A stretch of DNA of 64,000 nucleotides from Pelagibius sp965227505 (GCF_965227505.1 NZ_OZ245757.1:3782001-3846000), one strand, 5' to 3'. Positions 7,998 through 16,897 are shown, counted from the stretch's first letter. Notes: generated by a model not told the origin, from the letters alone. Program-made: numbers and translations.

Positions 7998-9314
7998 TCA
8001 ATCGTGTCCCTTGGCTATCGGCGCATCGGCGATATCGTGCATTGCGGCCAGGAACTGCGCTACCTCGTGTTCGGTGTTGTAGTGGCACATCGACACTCTG
8101 ATGCAGGAGGCAAGGCCCAGGGGGCGCAGGATGTTGCCGGAGTAGTGGTCGGCCTTGCGCGTGTGCACCCGGATGCCGCTCTCGCGCAGGCGTGTCACGA
8201 CATCCTCTGAGGTCTCTCCGTCGACAACCATCGAGACAAGGCCTTCGCGGCGTGGATTGTCGACGCCGCCGATGATCTGAACGCGCGGCATGTCGGCCAG
8301 TCCCTTAAGATTGCCGGTGCCGAAGAGCATCGCGTCGGTCAGCCGCTTCTCATGGCTATGAATCGCTTCCCCGGCAGCCTGGATACGCGCCCGCGGGTCG
8401 GCGGAAGCGGTGAAATGTCCACCCAGCCATTCGAAATAGCGCACGACCTCCGAAAAAGTCGCATAAGCGCCTGCGTCTCTCGTGCCAAGCTCCCAGGGCG
8501 CGTTGGGGGCGTCCAGCAAGTGATCGTGGGGCAGGGCGGCGAGCCTGTCAGATACCCAGGCCAGACCATAGCCATGACGCGAGAACACCTTGTAAGGCGA
8601 AATTACGTAGCCGTCGATGCCGTAGCTGTCGATGTCGAGCCGCCCGTGGGCAGCGTGCTGGATACCGTCGACGATGATGAAGCAATCTGGCGCCACGGCC
8701 CGGATTGCGCCGGCTATCGCGGCAACGTCCACCGACATCCCCGTGACCGGAGAGGTGTGAAGAATCGTTGCAACGCGCGTGTCCTCGGTCAGATGCGGCA
8801 GATAAGCCTCCGGATCAACGGAACCGCTGTCCGGGTCGTGGGCGGCGACGAAGTAGTTCTTCCCGGTTTGGTGGCTCCAGCGGTCGCAGGCACTGCGTGT
8901 GGCCGGATGTTCCAGCGAGCTGCCGACGATCCGACCGCCCTCGCGGCTGCCGAGACAGGCGGCGCTGATCAGCCGGAACAACAGCTCGGTTCCGCTCTCG
9001 CCGACAAAGATCTGACCCTCCGGCGCGTTGAAGAAAACCCGCGTATCGCGCTTGGCTTCGTCGATGATCGACTGCAGCGCGTGGGATGCCGGGTTGCTCC
9101 GCCCCTGATTGTCGGGGATCGCGGCCATCTCGGCGGACTTTGCAACCACGGTATTCAGGGTAAGGGCGCCACCTGCGTTCTCGAAGAAAACGCGTGGGCC
9201 GTCAAACGGGCAGCTGTCCACATGGGCAAAGCGGCTGCGAATCTCTTCGATCAGGCCTGGTTCGATTTCCACTGTCTTTCTACCTTGCTGCGCCAGGGTC
9301 ACGGCATTTTCCAT
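7998..9314 (-). CDS. PLP-dependent class V aminotransferase / cysteine desulfurase-like protein
   Basis: A 438-residue fold-type I PLP enzyme. The cofactor site is clear: VDGIQHA at 215-221 supplies the PLP-contacting Asp216 and His220, and SPYKVFSRHG contains the Schiff-base Lys242. There is no Cys-bearing desulfurase loop of the IscS kind near the C-terminus, so an aminotransferase, lyase or epimerase-type reaction on a catabolic intermediate is as likely as desulfuration. It is the last gene of a leftward operon with CoA transferase, crotonase and thioesterase, and its start overlaps the thioesterase end by 16 nt. This ties it to the same pathway. The exact substrate is unknown. Confidence 0.82.
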   Translation of the reverse strand: MENAVTLAQQGRKTVEIEPGLIEEIRSRFAHVDSCPFDGPRVFFENAGGALTLNTVVAKSAEMAAIPDNQGRSNPASHALQSIIDEAKRDTRVFFNAPEGQIFVGESGTELLFRLISAACLGSREGGRIVGSSLEHPATRSACDRWSHQTGKNYFVAAHDPDSGSVDPEAYLPHLTEDTRVATILHTSPVTGMSVDVAAIAGAIRAVAPDCFIIVDGIQHAAHGRLDIDSYGIDGYVISPYKVFSRHGYGLAWVSDRLAALPHDHLLDAPNAPWELGTRDAGAYATFSEVVRYFEWLGGHFTASADPRARIQAAGEAIHSHEKRLTDAMLFGTGNLKGLADMPRVQIIGGVDNPRREGLVSMVVDGETSEDVVTRLRESGIRVHTRKADHYSGNILRPLGLASCIRVSMCHYNTEHEVAQFLAAMHDIADAPIAKGHD

Positions 9315-9760
9315 GTTGCCGTTGCAAGCGCGGCAAGTTTACCGTCCTCGCTCCAGAGACGGCTTTCCATGAAGGAAATGCTGCGCCCACGGCGGGTGAA
9401 GCGGCCTTCGCAGGTCGCCTGACCGACCGGCACGGGGCGCATGAATTGAATCTTCAGTTCGATCGTAGCCCCGGCGCCGGCCACTTTTTTGACGAGATGG
9501 CCCATCGAGATATCCATCGCGCTGGCCATCGCACCGCCGTGCAGACTGCCCTGCGGGTTCATTACCATTTCACTGACCGGGAAGGTCACGCGGCAGACCT
9601 CCTTTTCCGCATCTGCTGCTTCCTCCGGCAGGTATTCGAATGACAGGCCCAGATAGCGCGCCAGAAAGAAGGTTTCGAAATCCTGGCTGTGTTCGGCCAG
9701 CGCGGTTTCGAAGTGGGCGCGCGCTGCGTCGGCGTCGATGCGCCGGGATCTGGCATCCAT
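9299..9760 (-). CDS. PaaI-like hotdog-fold acyl-CoA thioesterase
   Basis: A 153-residue single hotdog domain. The central helix motif GSLHGGAMASAMDISMG begins at residue 71 and contains the HGG and Asp83 used by PaaI-type thioesterases. Such enzymes hydrolyse aberrant or end-product acyl-CoA esters and free the CoA. It sits between the crotonase (sharing one base) and the aminotransferase (16-nt overlap), consistent with translational coupling. It probably recycles CoA in the pathway started by the class III CoA transferase. Confidence 0.83.
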   Translation of the reverse strand: MDARSRRIDADAARAHFETALAEHSQDFETFFLARYLGLSFEYLPEEAADAEKEVCRVTFPVSEMVMNPQGSLHGGAMASAMDISMGHLVKKVAGAGATIELKIQFMRPVPVGQATCEGRFTRRGRSISFMESRLWSEDGKLAALATATWKMP

Positions 9761-10545
9761 CAGGAACCCACGAACTCAGGCTTGCGCTTTTCCATGAAAG
9801 CGCGGCGTCCCTCAATGTAATCGGCACTTTTGAAACACTCCTTCACCCGCTGCTCGCAGGCGGCAAGGTCGCGGGCGCTTTCGTCCTTCAGCGTCTCGCC
9901 GACGATGAACTTCACCGAGGCTACGGTCATGGGCGCATTTGCGGCGATCATCGTTGCGGTGTCCTCGGCGGCCTGTTTCACTGCGCCGTCCGGCACGATC
10001 CGGTTGACGAGGCCCATGATGCGGGCTTCCTGGGCGTCGAAGCGACGGGCCGTGAAGAAGATCTCCTTGGCGAAGGCAGGCCCCACGACATTGACCAGAC
10101 GGTTGATCCCGGCAAAGCCGTAGCCGAGGCCAAGCTTCGCTGCGGGAATGGCGAATTGCGAGCCTTCGCCGCAGATCCGAAGATCGCAGCACAAGGCCAG
10201 GGCCACACCGCCGCCGACGCAGAACCCGTCAATCTGGGCGATTGTCGGTTTCGGGAATGCCTCGACCGCATCGTAGACCCGCTTTGTCGTCGTGTTGTAG
10301 TGGGCGACGGCCTCTTCGCCGGCGCGCTCGTTTTCAAACTTTGAGATGTCGGCGCCTGAGACGAAAGCTTTGCCGCCCGCCCCGGAGAGAATCAGAATGC
10401 GTATCGCGGGGTCCCTGGCGTAGTCATTCAACGCCTTTTCGAAGGCCTCCCACATCTCCAGTGAAACCGCGTTGCGTTTCTCGGGTTGATTGAAGACGAT
10501 CCGTGCGATCTCGCCGCTGCGTTCCGTGAGTATCCTGTCGGTCAT
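9760..10545 (-). CDS. Enoyl-CoA hydratase/isomerase (crotonase) family protein
   Basis: A 261-residue crotonase-fold protein acting on CoA thioesters. The first oxyanion-hole segment KAFVSGADISKF near residue 60 and the CVGGGVALALCCDLRI segment near residue 108 are typical. The segment that normally reads PE-x-x-LG, with the first catalytic Glu, reads PAAKLGLG here, so that Glu is replaced by Ala. The protein may therefore be an isomerase, decarboxylase, C-C hydrolase or other crotonase rather than a standard hydratase. It is the second gene of the leftward operon, 15 bases after the CoA transferase. Confidence 0.85.
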   Translation of the reverse strand: MTDRILTERSGEIARIVFNQPEKRNAVSLEMWEAFEKALNDYARDPAIRILILSGAGGKAFVSGADISKFENERAGEEAVAHYNTTTKRVYDAVEAFPKPTIAQIDGFCVGGGVALALCCDLRICGEGSQFAIPAAKLGLGYGFAGINRLVNVVGPAFAKEIFFTARRFDAQEARIMGLVNRIVPDGAVKQAAEDTATMIAANAPMTVASVKFIVGETLKDESARDLAACEQRVKECFKSADYIEGRRAFMEKRKPEFVGS

Positions 10546-10560
10546 GACCGTATGCCCCGC

Positions 10561-11823
10561 CTAAGTTGCGCCATCGCGTTTCATGGCCTCGATGTCATCC
10601 TTGGTATAGCCGAGTTCGGCAAGAATTTCGTTGCTGTGCTGACCGGCCGTTGGCGGCGGCGCCGCGATTCTGCTCGGCGTCCGGCTCATAATGATCGGTT
10701 GGCCGATCAGCTGGGTGTCACCGCGCTCGTGACTGGTGACCGGCTGGGCGAGGCCCAGGTGATGGACCTGAGGGTCCGCGAACACCTGGCCGATGTCGTT
10801 GATCTCACCCGCCGGAACGCCTGCGGCGTTCATGATCTCCACCCATGCGGCCGTGGACTTTGACTCTGTGATCGTTTCGATCTCGGCGCCCAGGGCGTCG
10901 CGGTTTTCAGACCGTGCGGCTGCGGTTTCGAAGCGTGCATCAGCGATCCAATCCTCACGGCCCAGCGCCTTCGCGAAGCGTTTCCAGATCTCCTCGCCAG
11001 CGACCGCGAGGTTCATATGGCCGTTACTGGTGCGGAACACACCCGTGGGGATCGACGTTGGGTGATTGTTGCCGGCCTGCTTCGGCACATCTTTGTCGAC
11101 AAGGTAACGCGCGCCCTGGAAATCCAGCATGAAGACCTGCGCTTGCAGGAGGGAGGTCTGGACCCACTGTCCGCGCTGAGACACTGCGCGTTCGAGGAGG
11201 GCAAGCAAGATTCCCTGCGCAGCCAGAAGCCCGGCACAGAGATCGGCGATCGGGATGCCGACCCGCATCGGCCCTTCCCCGGGTTTTCCGGTAATCGACA
11301 TCAGCCCTCCCATGCCCTGGGCTATCTGGTCGAAGCCGGGGCGTTCGGCATAGGGGCCGTCCTGACCAAATCCGGAAATCGAAGCGTAGATCAAACCGGG
11401 GTTGCTTGCGGCAAGCGTTTCGTAGTCGATGCCCAGGCGTTTTTTGACACCGGGCCGGAAGTTTTCGACCACCACATCGGCGGTATCGGCAAGGCGCCGG
11501 AATGCTGCGAGGCCGGCGGGCGACTTCAAATTCAATGTCAGGCTGCGTTTGTTCCGGTGGAGGTTTTGGAAGTCGGGGCCGCTGCGTGGGCCACCCAGCT
11601 GCGCGCCATCTGCCGGCGTCTCGATTTTGATGACGTCGGCGCCCCAATCGGCGAGCTGACGCACGCAGGTCGGCCCTGAACGCACGCGCGTGAGATCGAG
11701 AACCCGAATGTTCTGGAGTGCCGCGCTGGCTGGTGGGGTCCGCGATGAGGTTCGGGATGGCTTCTGCGTCACTTCCCTGTCAGCGCCGTTTTCCGCCTGG
11801 TTCGCGGCCGTTGGTTTGGTCAT
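10561..11823 (-). CDS. CaiB/BaiF family (class III) CoA transferase
   Basis: A 420-residue cytoplasmic enzyme that moves CoA from one acyl-CoA to a carboxylate acceptor. The motif VGIPIADLCAG at 188-198 contains Asp194 at the position of the catalytic Asp that forms the acyl anhydride in this family. The N-terminal VLDLTRVRSGPTCVRQLADWGADVIKIE segment is the CoA-binding Rossmann part. A Ser/Thr/Pro-rich extension of about 35 residues precedes the domain; there is no other Met before residue 171, so the ATG at 11823 is kept. It is the first gene of the leftward operon and likely activates the acid taken up by the neighbouring transporter. Confidence 0.9.
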   Translation of the reverse strand: MTKPTAANQAENGADREVTQKPSRTSSRTPPASAALQNIRVLDLTRVRSGPTCVRQLADWGADVIKIETPADGAQLGGPRSGPDFQNLHRNKRSLTLNLKSPAGLAAFRRLADTADVVVENFRPGVKKRLGIDYETLAASNPGLIYASISGFGQDGPYAERPGFDQIAQGMGGLMSITGKPGEGPMRVGIPIADLCAGLLAAQGILLALLERAVSQRGQWVQTSLLQAQVFMLDFQGARYLVDKDVPKQAGNNHPTSIPTGVFRTSNGHMNLAVAGEEIWKRFAKALGREDWIADARFETAAARSENRDALGAEIETITESKSTAAWVEIMNAAGVPAGEINDIGQVFADPQVHHLGLAQPVTSHERGDTQLIGQPIIMSRTPSRIAAPPPTAGQHSNEILAELGYTKDDIEAMKRDGAT

Positions 11824-11853
11824 CGGCGTTCTCCGGCCGTGGATTGAACTTCC

Positions 11854-11908
11854 CTATTTAATAGGCAGTGGCATTAATGTTGACAATACAAATGTTAAAT
11901 GTTGACAA
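11854..11908. promoter_or_regulatory. Divergent promoter region with 22-bp-spaced direct repeats
   Basis: The 11-base word AATGTTGACAA occurs at 11876-11886 and again at 11898-11908, exactly two helical turns apart. On the minus strand TTGTCA (complement of 11881-11886) is followed after 17 bases by TATTAA (complement of 11858-11863), a good sigma-70-type promoter for the CoA transferase operon. On the plus strand each repeat contains TTGACA (11880-11885 and 11902-11907), able to act as a -35 for the GntR gene. CTATT-T-AATAG at 11854-11864 is a short inverted repeat over the leftward -10. The repeats are likely binding sites for the adjacent GntR protein. Confidence 0.6.
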
Positions 11909-11938
11909 AATTGAGCAGGCCGCGTTCACTAGGACGTC

Positions 11939-12667
11939 ATGACATCGGCTCTTAGAACCATTGGCGCACGCCGCGAGACGCTTGCCGGCGAAGTGCGTTC
12001 CGAGATCGAACGCTGGATTCTTTCCGGCGAGATCGAGCCCGGCCAGAAGCTCAATGAAGTCGCATTGGCGAATGTGATGGGTGTGAGCCGCGGCACGGTG
12101 CGGGAGGCAATTCGCTCGCTCGCGGACTCAGGGCTTATTGTTCTTGTGGCCAACCGAGGCGCCTTTGTGCATCAGCTCACGGTGGACGACATCCGAAATC
12201 TCTATGATCTGCGGGGTGCGATCTTTGCCATGGGTTGCGCCGCGGTGGCGCGGCGGATGGCGAGCGAGCGGGACGAAGCGCTGATCTCGGCGCTGCAGAA
12301 GAACCTCGAGGACATGCGTGAAGCCTATCGCCGGGACGATCGCCCGGCGTACTACGATCTGAACATCGCCTTTCACGACATGATCCTTGCGGGCGCGCAG
12401 AACCCGAAGGCGAAAAGTGCCTACGACGGGCTGGTCAAGGAGATGCACCTTTTTCGCCGCCGCGGGCTGTCCGTGGCGCCGAACATTGCTCAGTCGATAA
12501 AGGAACATGCCGCCATCGTGAATGCCATCGCGGCAGGCGATCCAGGCGAGGCGCGCGATGCCGCGACACATCACGTCGAGTCAGGTCTCGCGCGCTTCTT
12601 GAAGACGCTTTCTGATGGTGCCGCGGCGGAAGGACGCCCCGAAGGCGATCTTGCGGGGTCGAGCTAG
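11939..12667 (+). CDS. GntR-family regulator, FadR subfamily (FCD domain)
   Basis: A 242-residue ligand-responsive DNA-binding protein. Residues 14-77 form a GntR winged helix (ILSGEIEPGQKLNEVALANVMGVSRGTVREAIRSL), followed by an all-helical FCD ligand domain with the metal/ligand-type His residues in LNIAFHDMI and in the C-terminal helix (ATHHVESG). Members usually repress until an organic acid or acyl-CoA binds. It diverges from the CoA transferase operon and lies upstream of the TTT transporter genes, so it probably controls both arms. The start codon overlaps no other feature; the direct repeats at 11876-11908 lie just upstream. Confidence 0.9.
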   Translation: MTSALRTIGARRETLAGEVRSEIERWILSGEIEPGQKLNEVALANVMGVSRGTVREAIRSLADSGLIVLVANRGAFVHQLTVDDIRNLYDLRGAIFAMGCAAVARRMASERDEALISALQKNLEDMREAYRRDDRPAYYDLNIAFHDMILAGAQNPKAKSAYDGLVKEMHLFRRRGLSVAPNIAQSIKEHAAIVNAIAAGDPGEARDAATHHVESGLARFLKTLSDGAAAEGRPEGDLAGSS

Positions 12668-12752
12668 AACAACAACGAAGGCGCGGCCCATGCCGTGCAG
12701 ATGAAGAAAAGGCTCACATACAAGGGCCGATCTTTCACCAAGGGAGGAAGAC

Positions 12753-13748
12753 ATGAAAGACTTATCCAACCCCACGCGCCGTGGTTTCCTTGGCCTTGCG
12801 GCGGCAGCCGGCGGCGCTGCTGTGGGCGCATCCTTGCCGCACGCGGTATTCGCCCAGGAGGCGTTTCCCAGCAAGACACTGAACGTGGTCACCCATGCCG
12901 GACCCGGCGGTGGAACTGACATCACGACAAGGATGATGATGTTGCGCGGGCGCCGCGTCTTCGGCCAAGACATGGTTGTCGTCAGCAAGCGTGGTGGCAG
13001 CGGCGCAGCGGCGCTGATGTACGCAAACGGGCAGCCGCGCGACGGCTATACCTTTCTGACCATTACCCAGAGTCACATTTTCCAGATCATTCAGAAGAAG
13101 GTGCCCCTGACCATCGACCAACTCGTCGGTATCGCGCGTGCGACCGACGACCCGACGGTGATCGCCGTACCCACGAACAGCCCCGTTAGCTCGCTGCAGG
13201 ATGTGATCCGCGCATCCGCCGAGGCGGATGGCGGGCTGAAGTGGGGCACCACCTTTGCAGGCGGAGCCGACCATGTCGGTATCCATAACTTCTGCAAGAA
13301 AGCCGAAGACATTCCTTACACCATTGTGCCGTTCCAGGGCGGTGGCGACATCGTCACCAGCCTGGTGGGTGGTAATGTCGATATTGCGATCCTCAACTAT
13401 GCCGAAGGGGAAAGCCAGTTTGCTGCGGGCGATCTCAAACCGGTTGTTGCATTGTCCGCAGAGCGTATTTCCGGCATCCCAGACGTTCCGACGGCGGTCG
13501 AGCAGGGGATCGAAGCCTATGCTTCCACCGTGCGCGGGTTCGCTGCGCTGTCGGGCGTGCCTGAAGATCGGATGAAGACCCTCCAGGACGGCCTCGTCAC
13601 CGCCATGAGCCACTCGGCCTATCAAAGCTACCTTGAAAGTGGTGGCATGACCTCGGCTTCGGTTGTCGGTATGGACGAGTGGAACGCACACATCGAGCGT
13701 ATCTTCGTTGAGAGCGAGACGGCTCTTAAGGAACTCGGCCTCATCTGA
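12753..13748 (+). CDS. Tripartite tricarboxylate transporter (TTT) substrate-binding protein, TctC/Bug family
   Basis: Periplasmic receptor for a carboxylate, 331 residues. The N-terminus has a twin-arginine signal (NPTRRGFLGLAAAAGG) with likely cleavage after AVFA near residue 34. The mature part has the Bug-family features HAGPGGGTD near residue 50 and KRGGSGAAA near residue 76, which wrap the ligand carboxylate. GGAGG is placed just upstream of the ATG. It is followed directly by TctB-like (one base shared) and TctA-like genes, so the three form one high-affinity uptake system with the enzymes around it. Confidence 0.9.
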   Translation: MKDLSNPTRRGFLGLAAAAGGAAVGASLPHAVFAQEAFPSKTLNVVTHAGPGGGTDITTRMMMLRGRRVFGQDMVVVSKRGGSGAAALMYANGQPRDGYTFLTITQSHIFQIIQKKVPLTIDQLVGIARATDDPTVIAVPTNSPVSSLQDVIRASAEADGGLKWGTTFAGGADHVGIHNFCKKAEDIPYTIVPFQGGGDIVTSLVGGNVDIAILNYAEGESQFAAGDLKPVVALSAERISGIPDVPTAVEQGIEAYASTVRGFAALSGVPEDRMKTLQDGLVTAMSHSAYQSYLESGGMTSASVVGMDEWNAHIERIFVESETALKELGLI

Positions 13749-14254
13749 TGAGCGCGGAAACCAGGAGCGGGCGGCCGGCGGAAGCGGGCCGCCTGCCGCG
13801 CGACTTTCTTGTCGGCGTCGTGCTGTTGGCATTCTGCGCGGTCACCTACTGGGTGTCACTCGGGATCGCGGAAGCACCCGCGGCTCTTGCGCAGAACGTT
13901 CAGCCCGCAACCTTTCCGAGGTTGATTCTGGCGATCATCGCAGTGCTGACGGTATTGATGATGGCTTTGGGATTCGGGCAAACCGAGCCGGCCCGGCGCA
14001 CACCGAAGCTCGTCGTGCTGATGACGGGTGCTCTCATGATCGCTTTCGTGATTGCATTCGGTGTGCTCGGGTCCCTGGCGGCCATGATCGTGTTTTGCCT
14101 GGTGATGCCCATCGTCTGGGGAGAAAAGCTGTCGCCAAAGCTCATCGCTTATGCGCTGGCCTTTCCATTGGCGGTGTATCTGATCTTCGATGTCGGGCTT
14201 GGCGTCTACTTCCCACCAGGTGTCATCGAAAACCTCATCGACTCAGTAATTTGA
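13748..14254 (+). CDS. TTT family small membrane subunit, TctB-like
   Basis: A 168-residue inner-membrane protein with four hydrophobic segments (about residues 22-42, 57-75, 86-117 and 130-160), typical of the poorly conserved small subunit of TctABC transporters. It shares one base with the receptor gene (stop/start TGATG) and lies 49 bases before the TctA-like gene. Identification rests on size, topology and position. Confidence 0.85.
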   Translation: MSAETRSGRPAEAGRLPRDFLVGVVLLAFCAVTYWVSLGIAEAPAALAQNVQPATFPRLILAIIAVLTVLMMALGFGQTEPARRTPKLVVLMTGALMIAFVIAFGVLGSLAAMIVFCLVMPIVWGEKLSPKLIAYALAFPLAVYLIFDVGLGVYFPPGVIENLIDSVI

Positions 14255-14303
14255 AGCGTAGCGCCGATCAGAAGGCGCTGGCAGAGCAAGGACGAGAACA
14301 CGG

Positions 14304-15797
14304 ATGGAGGCTTTTCTTACAGCTCTATCGGCATTTTCCGATCCCTACCTCCTGGGCATCGTAGTCCTTGGAACTCTTGGCGGAGTCCTGGTGGGGGCGA
14401 TGCCGGGCCTGAGTTCGACCATGGCGACCGCCCTACTGCTGCCCTTCACGCTCACCATGGAGCCGATCCCGGCGATCGCCTTGCTGTCGGCGCTCTATTG
14501 TGCGGGGACCTTCGGGGGGTCGATCACCGCGATCCTGGTGAACGCGCCGGGTGCGCCGCCGGCGGCGGCCACGGCCTTCGATGGTTATCCGCTCGCACAG
14601 AGAGGTTTCGCCGGCAAGGCTCTGGGTCTTGCTGCCGTATCGAGTGTGATTGGCGGTATCTTCTCGGTCGTCGTGCTGATTGTTGCCGCACCGCTTCTGT
14701 CGCGGGTCGCCTACAACTTCGGTCCGCCGGAGTACTTCGCGCTGGCGGTGTTCGGCTTGTCGATGCTGGCCACCATCAGTGGCGAAAGTGCGCTGAAAAA
14801 CCTTATCGGCGGCGCCATCGGCGTTCTGATTGCAACGGTCGGGATGGATTTTACCACCGGGATTGAGCGTTTCACCTTCGGAAACTGGGAGCTGTCGGAA
14901 GGTATCCACTTCATCCCGGTAATGATCGGTCTCTTTGCCGGAGCGGAGTTCATCAAGCAAGCCGGAAAGCTGGATCAAAAGCGCTTCCGTGTGCCCTTGA
15001 ACGCCGTAAAGCTGCCCACGCGCCAGGACATCAAGACCTGTCTGGGCACCATCGCGCGGTCTTGCGGCATCGGCTCGTTCATCGGGCTCCTGCCAGCCGA
15101 AGGCGGCACGGTAGCGGCAATGATGGGTTACAACGAGGCCAAGCGCTTCGCCAAGGACAAGTCGCAGTTCGGCAAGGGCGACCCGCGGGGGATCGCGGGC
15201 CCCGAGGCGGCCAACAACGCCGCAACCGGTGCGGCGATGGTGCCAACGCTGGCGTTGGGTATCCCTGGCAGCGCCACGACGGCGATCATTCTTGGCGCGC
15301 TCCTGGTGCATGGATTGCGCCCGGGCCCGCATCTCTTCACCGAACAGCCAACGCTGCTTTATTCGATCTTCCTGGCGATGCTCATCGCCAATTTCGCCTT
15401 TGCCACCTTCGGCTTCATTGGCGCCAAGATCTTTGCGCGCATCACGCTGATTCCGACCGAATACCTTTGGCCCGCTGTGTTCATCCTGGCCTGCGTCGGT
15501 TCATATGCGCTTGAACAGGCCATGCTGGATATCTGGGTCATGATCACCGCCGGAGTCCTCGGTTTCGTCATGCAGCGTTTCGGGTTTTCGGCGGCGCCGA
15601 TCATCATGGGGCTGATTCTCGGCAAGCTTGTCGAAGGCACGCTCAAGCAGTCGTTGATCATCTTCGACCACTCGTGGTTTGGTTTTCTCGAGCGGCCGAT
15701 TGTCTTGGTCTTCCTGTCTTTGACCTTGCTTTCCATGTCCTTGCCGTTGATCAGTGAGATGCGTGCCCGTCGGCGCCGGGCGGCGCGGGAAGGCTGA
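14304..15797 (+). CDS. TTT family large permease, TctA-like
   Basis: A 497-residue polytopic inner-membrane protein with about 11-12 hydrophobic segments. Family signatures are visible: GAMPGLSSTMATALLLPFTL near residue 32, YCAGTFGGSITAILVNAPGAP near residue 63, and the second repeat GLLPAEGGTVAAMMGYNEAKR near residue 259 followed by PEAANNAATGAAMVPTLALG. It forms the sodium- or proton-driven channel that works with the TctC-like receptor. Its stop overlaps the start of the enolase-superfamily gene by one base. Confidence 0.92.
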   Translation: MEAFLTALSAFSDPYLLGIVVLGTLGGVLVGAMPGLSSTMATALLLPFTLTMEPIPAIALLSALYCAGTFGGSITAILVNAPGAPPAAATAFDGYPLAQRGFAGKALGLAAVSSVIGGIFSVVVLIVAAPLLSRVAYNFGPPEYFALAVFGLSMLATISGESALKNLIGGAIGVLIATVGMDFTTGIERFTFGNWELSEGIHFIPVMIGLFAGAEFIKQAGKLDQKRFRVPLNAVKLPTRQDIKTCLGTIARSCGIGSFIGLLPAEGGTVAAMMGYNEAKRFAKDKSQFGKGDPRGIAGPEAANNAATGAAMVPTLALGIPGSATTAIILGALLVHGLRPGPHLFTEQPTLLYSIFLAMLIANFAFATFGFIGAKIFARITLIPTEYLWPAVFILACVGSYALEQAMLDIWVMITAGVLGFVMQRFGFSAAPIIMGLILGKLVEGTLKQSLIIFDHSWFGFLERPIVLVFLSLTLLSMSLPLISEMRARRRRAAREG

Positions 15798-16897
15798 TGC
15801 CGGGCATTGCGGCTGTCGAGGCCAGAGTTCACAAGCCACCCGCCGCAGCCGACGACCCCGCGCCTTACGCGGGCGCTGACAGCTTTGTCTTCGTGCGGTT
15901 GCGATTGCGGCTCTCGGACGGGCGCGAAGGCGAGGGCTATACCGGCAGGTTTCTGGCGGCCGAAGTTGCACACTTCCTGAACGGATCGGTGGCAGAGGCG
16001 CTGGTCGGATGCGATCCCCTGGCCGAACCGGATCTCCTGTCGGTCCTTGTACGGCGCTTCAATCCACGGCAGATGACCGGGGTCGTGGTATCGGCGTTCT
16101 CCGCGCTCGACATTGCGTTGCACGATCTGCGCGCCAAGTCGGCGGGCGTCTCCCTTGCAACACTGCTCGGAGGGCGTCGGCCGGCTGCACCCGTACACGT
16201 GACCTGCGGGTTTCCAGCGCTCGGTACTGATGCGCTGGCTTCCGCCTGCTCGAAAGAGATAGAGGGCGGTGCCGCGGGCGTAAAGATGCTCGTGGCCGCC
16301 AGGGGGCGCAGCGCCGCGGAAGATGCAGAGAGGGTGCGCGCGGTGCGGGCGGCGATTGGCGAGCGGGCCGACCTGATCGTCGATGCCAATTGCGGCTACG
16401 ATCTCGACGCTGCGCGGAGCTTTCAGCGGCAGACGGCGGATCTGGTGTTGGCCTGGTTCGAAGAACCGCTGCATGGCAATGACCCGGGCGACCTGGCAGC
16501 GCTGGCGGCGGACCGGATCCATCCGATCGGGGCCGGGCAGATGGAGCAGTCGCGCGAGCGGTTTCGTCAGCTAGAAGCCGCCGGAGTCTCGGTCTTGCAG
16601 CCGAACGCGGTGTTTGCGGGGGGGATCGGGGCTGCGATCGCGGTCGCTCAGCAAGCACGGGGGAACGGCAGGACGGTGAGCCCGGCCGGTGGCTGGGATA
16701 TCGTGAACATCCATTGGATGTGCGGCGCCGTTGATCAGGGACCGGTGGAGTTGCATCGTGCGCAAGACCGCATCACGAGGCTGGTAAGGGGCTCTGCGCC
16801 TTCGTTGCCGATCGCCGACGGCTGTCTTGCTCCGCCGAGCGGGGCGGGGTTGGGCCTTCTGCCGGATGAAGCTGGGCTTGCGGCCTGTGCCCTGTGA
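15797..16897 (+). CDS. Mandelate racemase/muconate lactonizing enzyme (enolase superfamily) protein
   Basis: A 366-residue enolase-superfamily enzyme with an N-terminal alpha+beta cap and a C-terminal barrel. Lys163 (GVKMLV) sits on the second strand as a possible base. Two magnesium ligands are recognisable, Asp196 in IVDAN and Glu222 or Glu223 in WFEEP. The third, usually the Glu of an AGE motif, is Gln248 (GAGQMEQ). That may change metal binding or the reaction, so the class of reaction (racemase, dehydratase or cycloisomerase) stays open. The gene is joined to the TTT permease gene, so its substrate is probably the imported acid. Confidence 0.82.
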   Translation: MPGIAAVEARVHKPPAAADDPAPYAGADSFVFVRLRLRLSDGREGEGYTGRFLAAEVAHFLNGSVAEALVGCDPLAEPDLLSVLVRRFNPRQMTGVVVSAFSALDIALHDLRAKSAGVSLATLLGGRRPAAPVHVTCGFPALGTDALASACSKEIEGGAAGVKMLVAARGRSAAEDAERVRAVRAAIGERADLIVDANCGYDLDAARSFQRQTADLVLAWFEEPLHGNDPGDLAALAADRIHPIGAGQMEQSRERFRQLEAAGVSVLQPNAVFAGGIGAAIAVAQQARGNGRTVSPAGGWDIVNIHWMCGAVDQGPVELHRAQDRITRLVRGSAPSLPIADGCLAPPSGAGLGLLPDEAGLAACAL

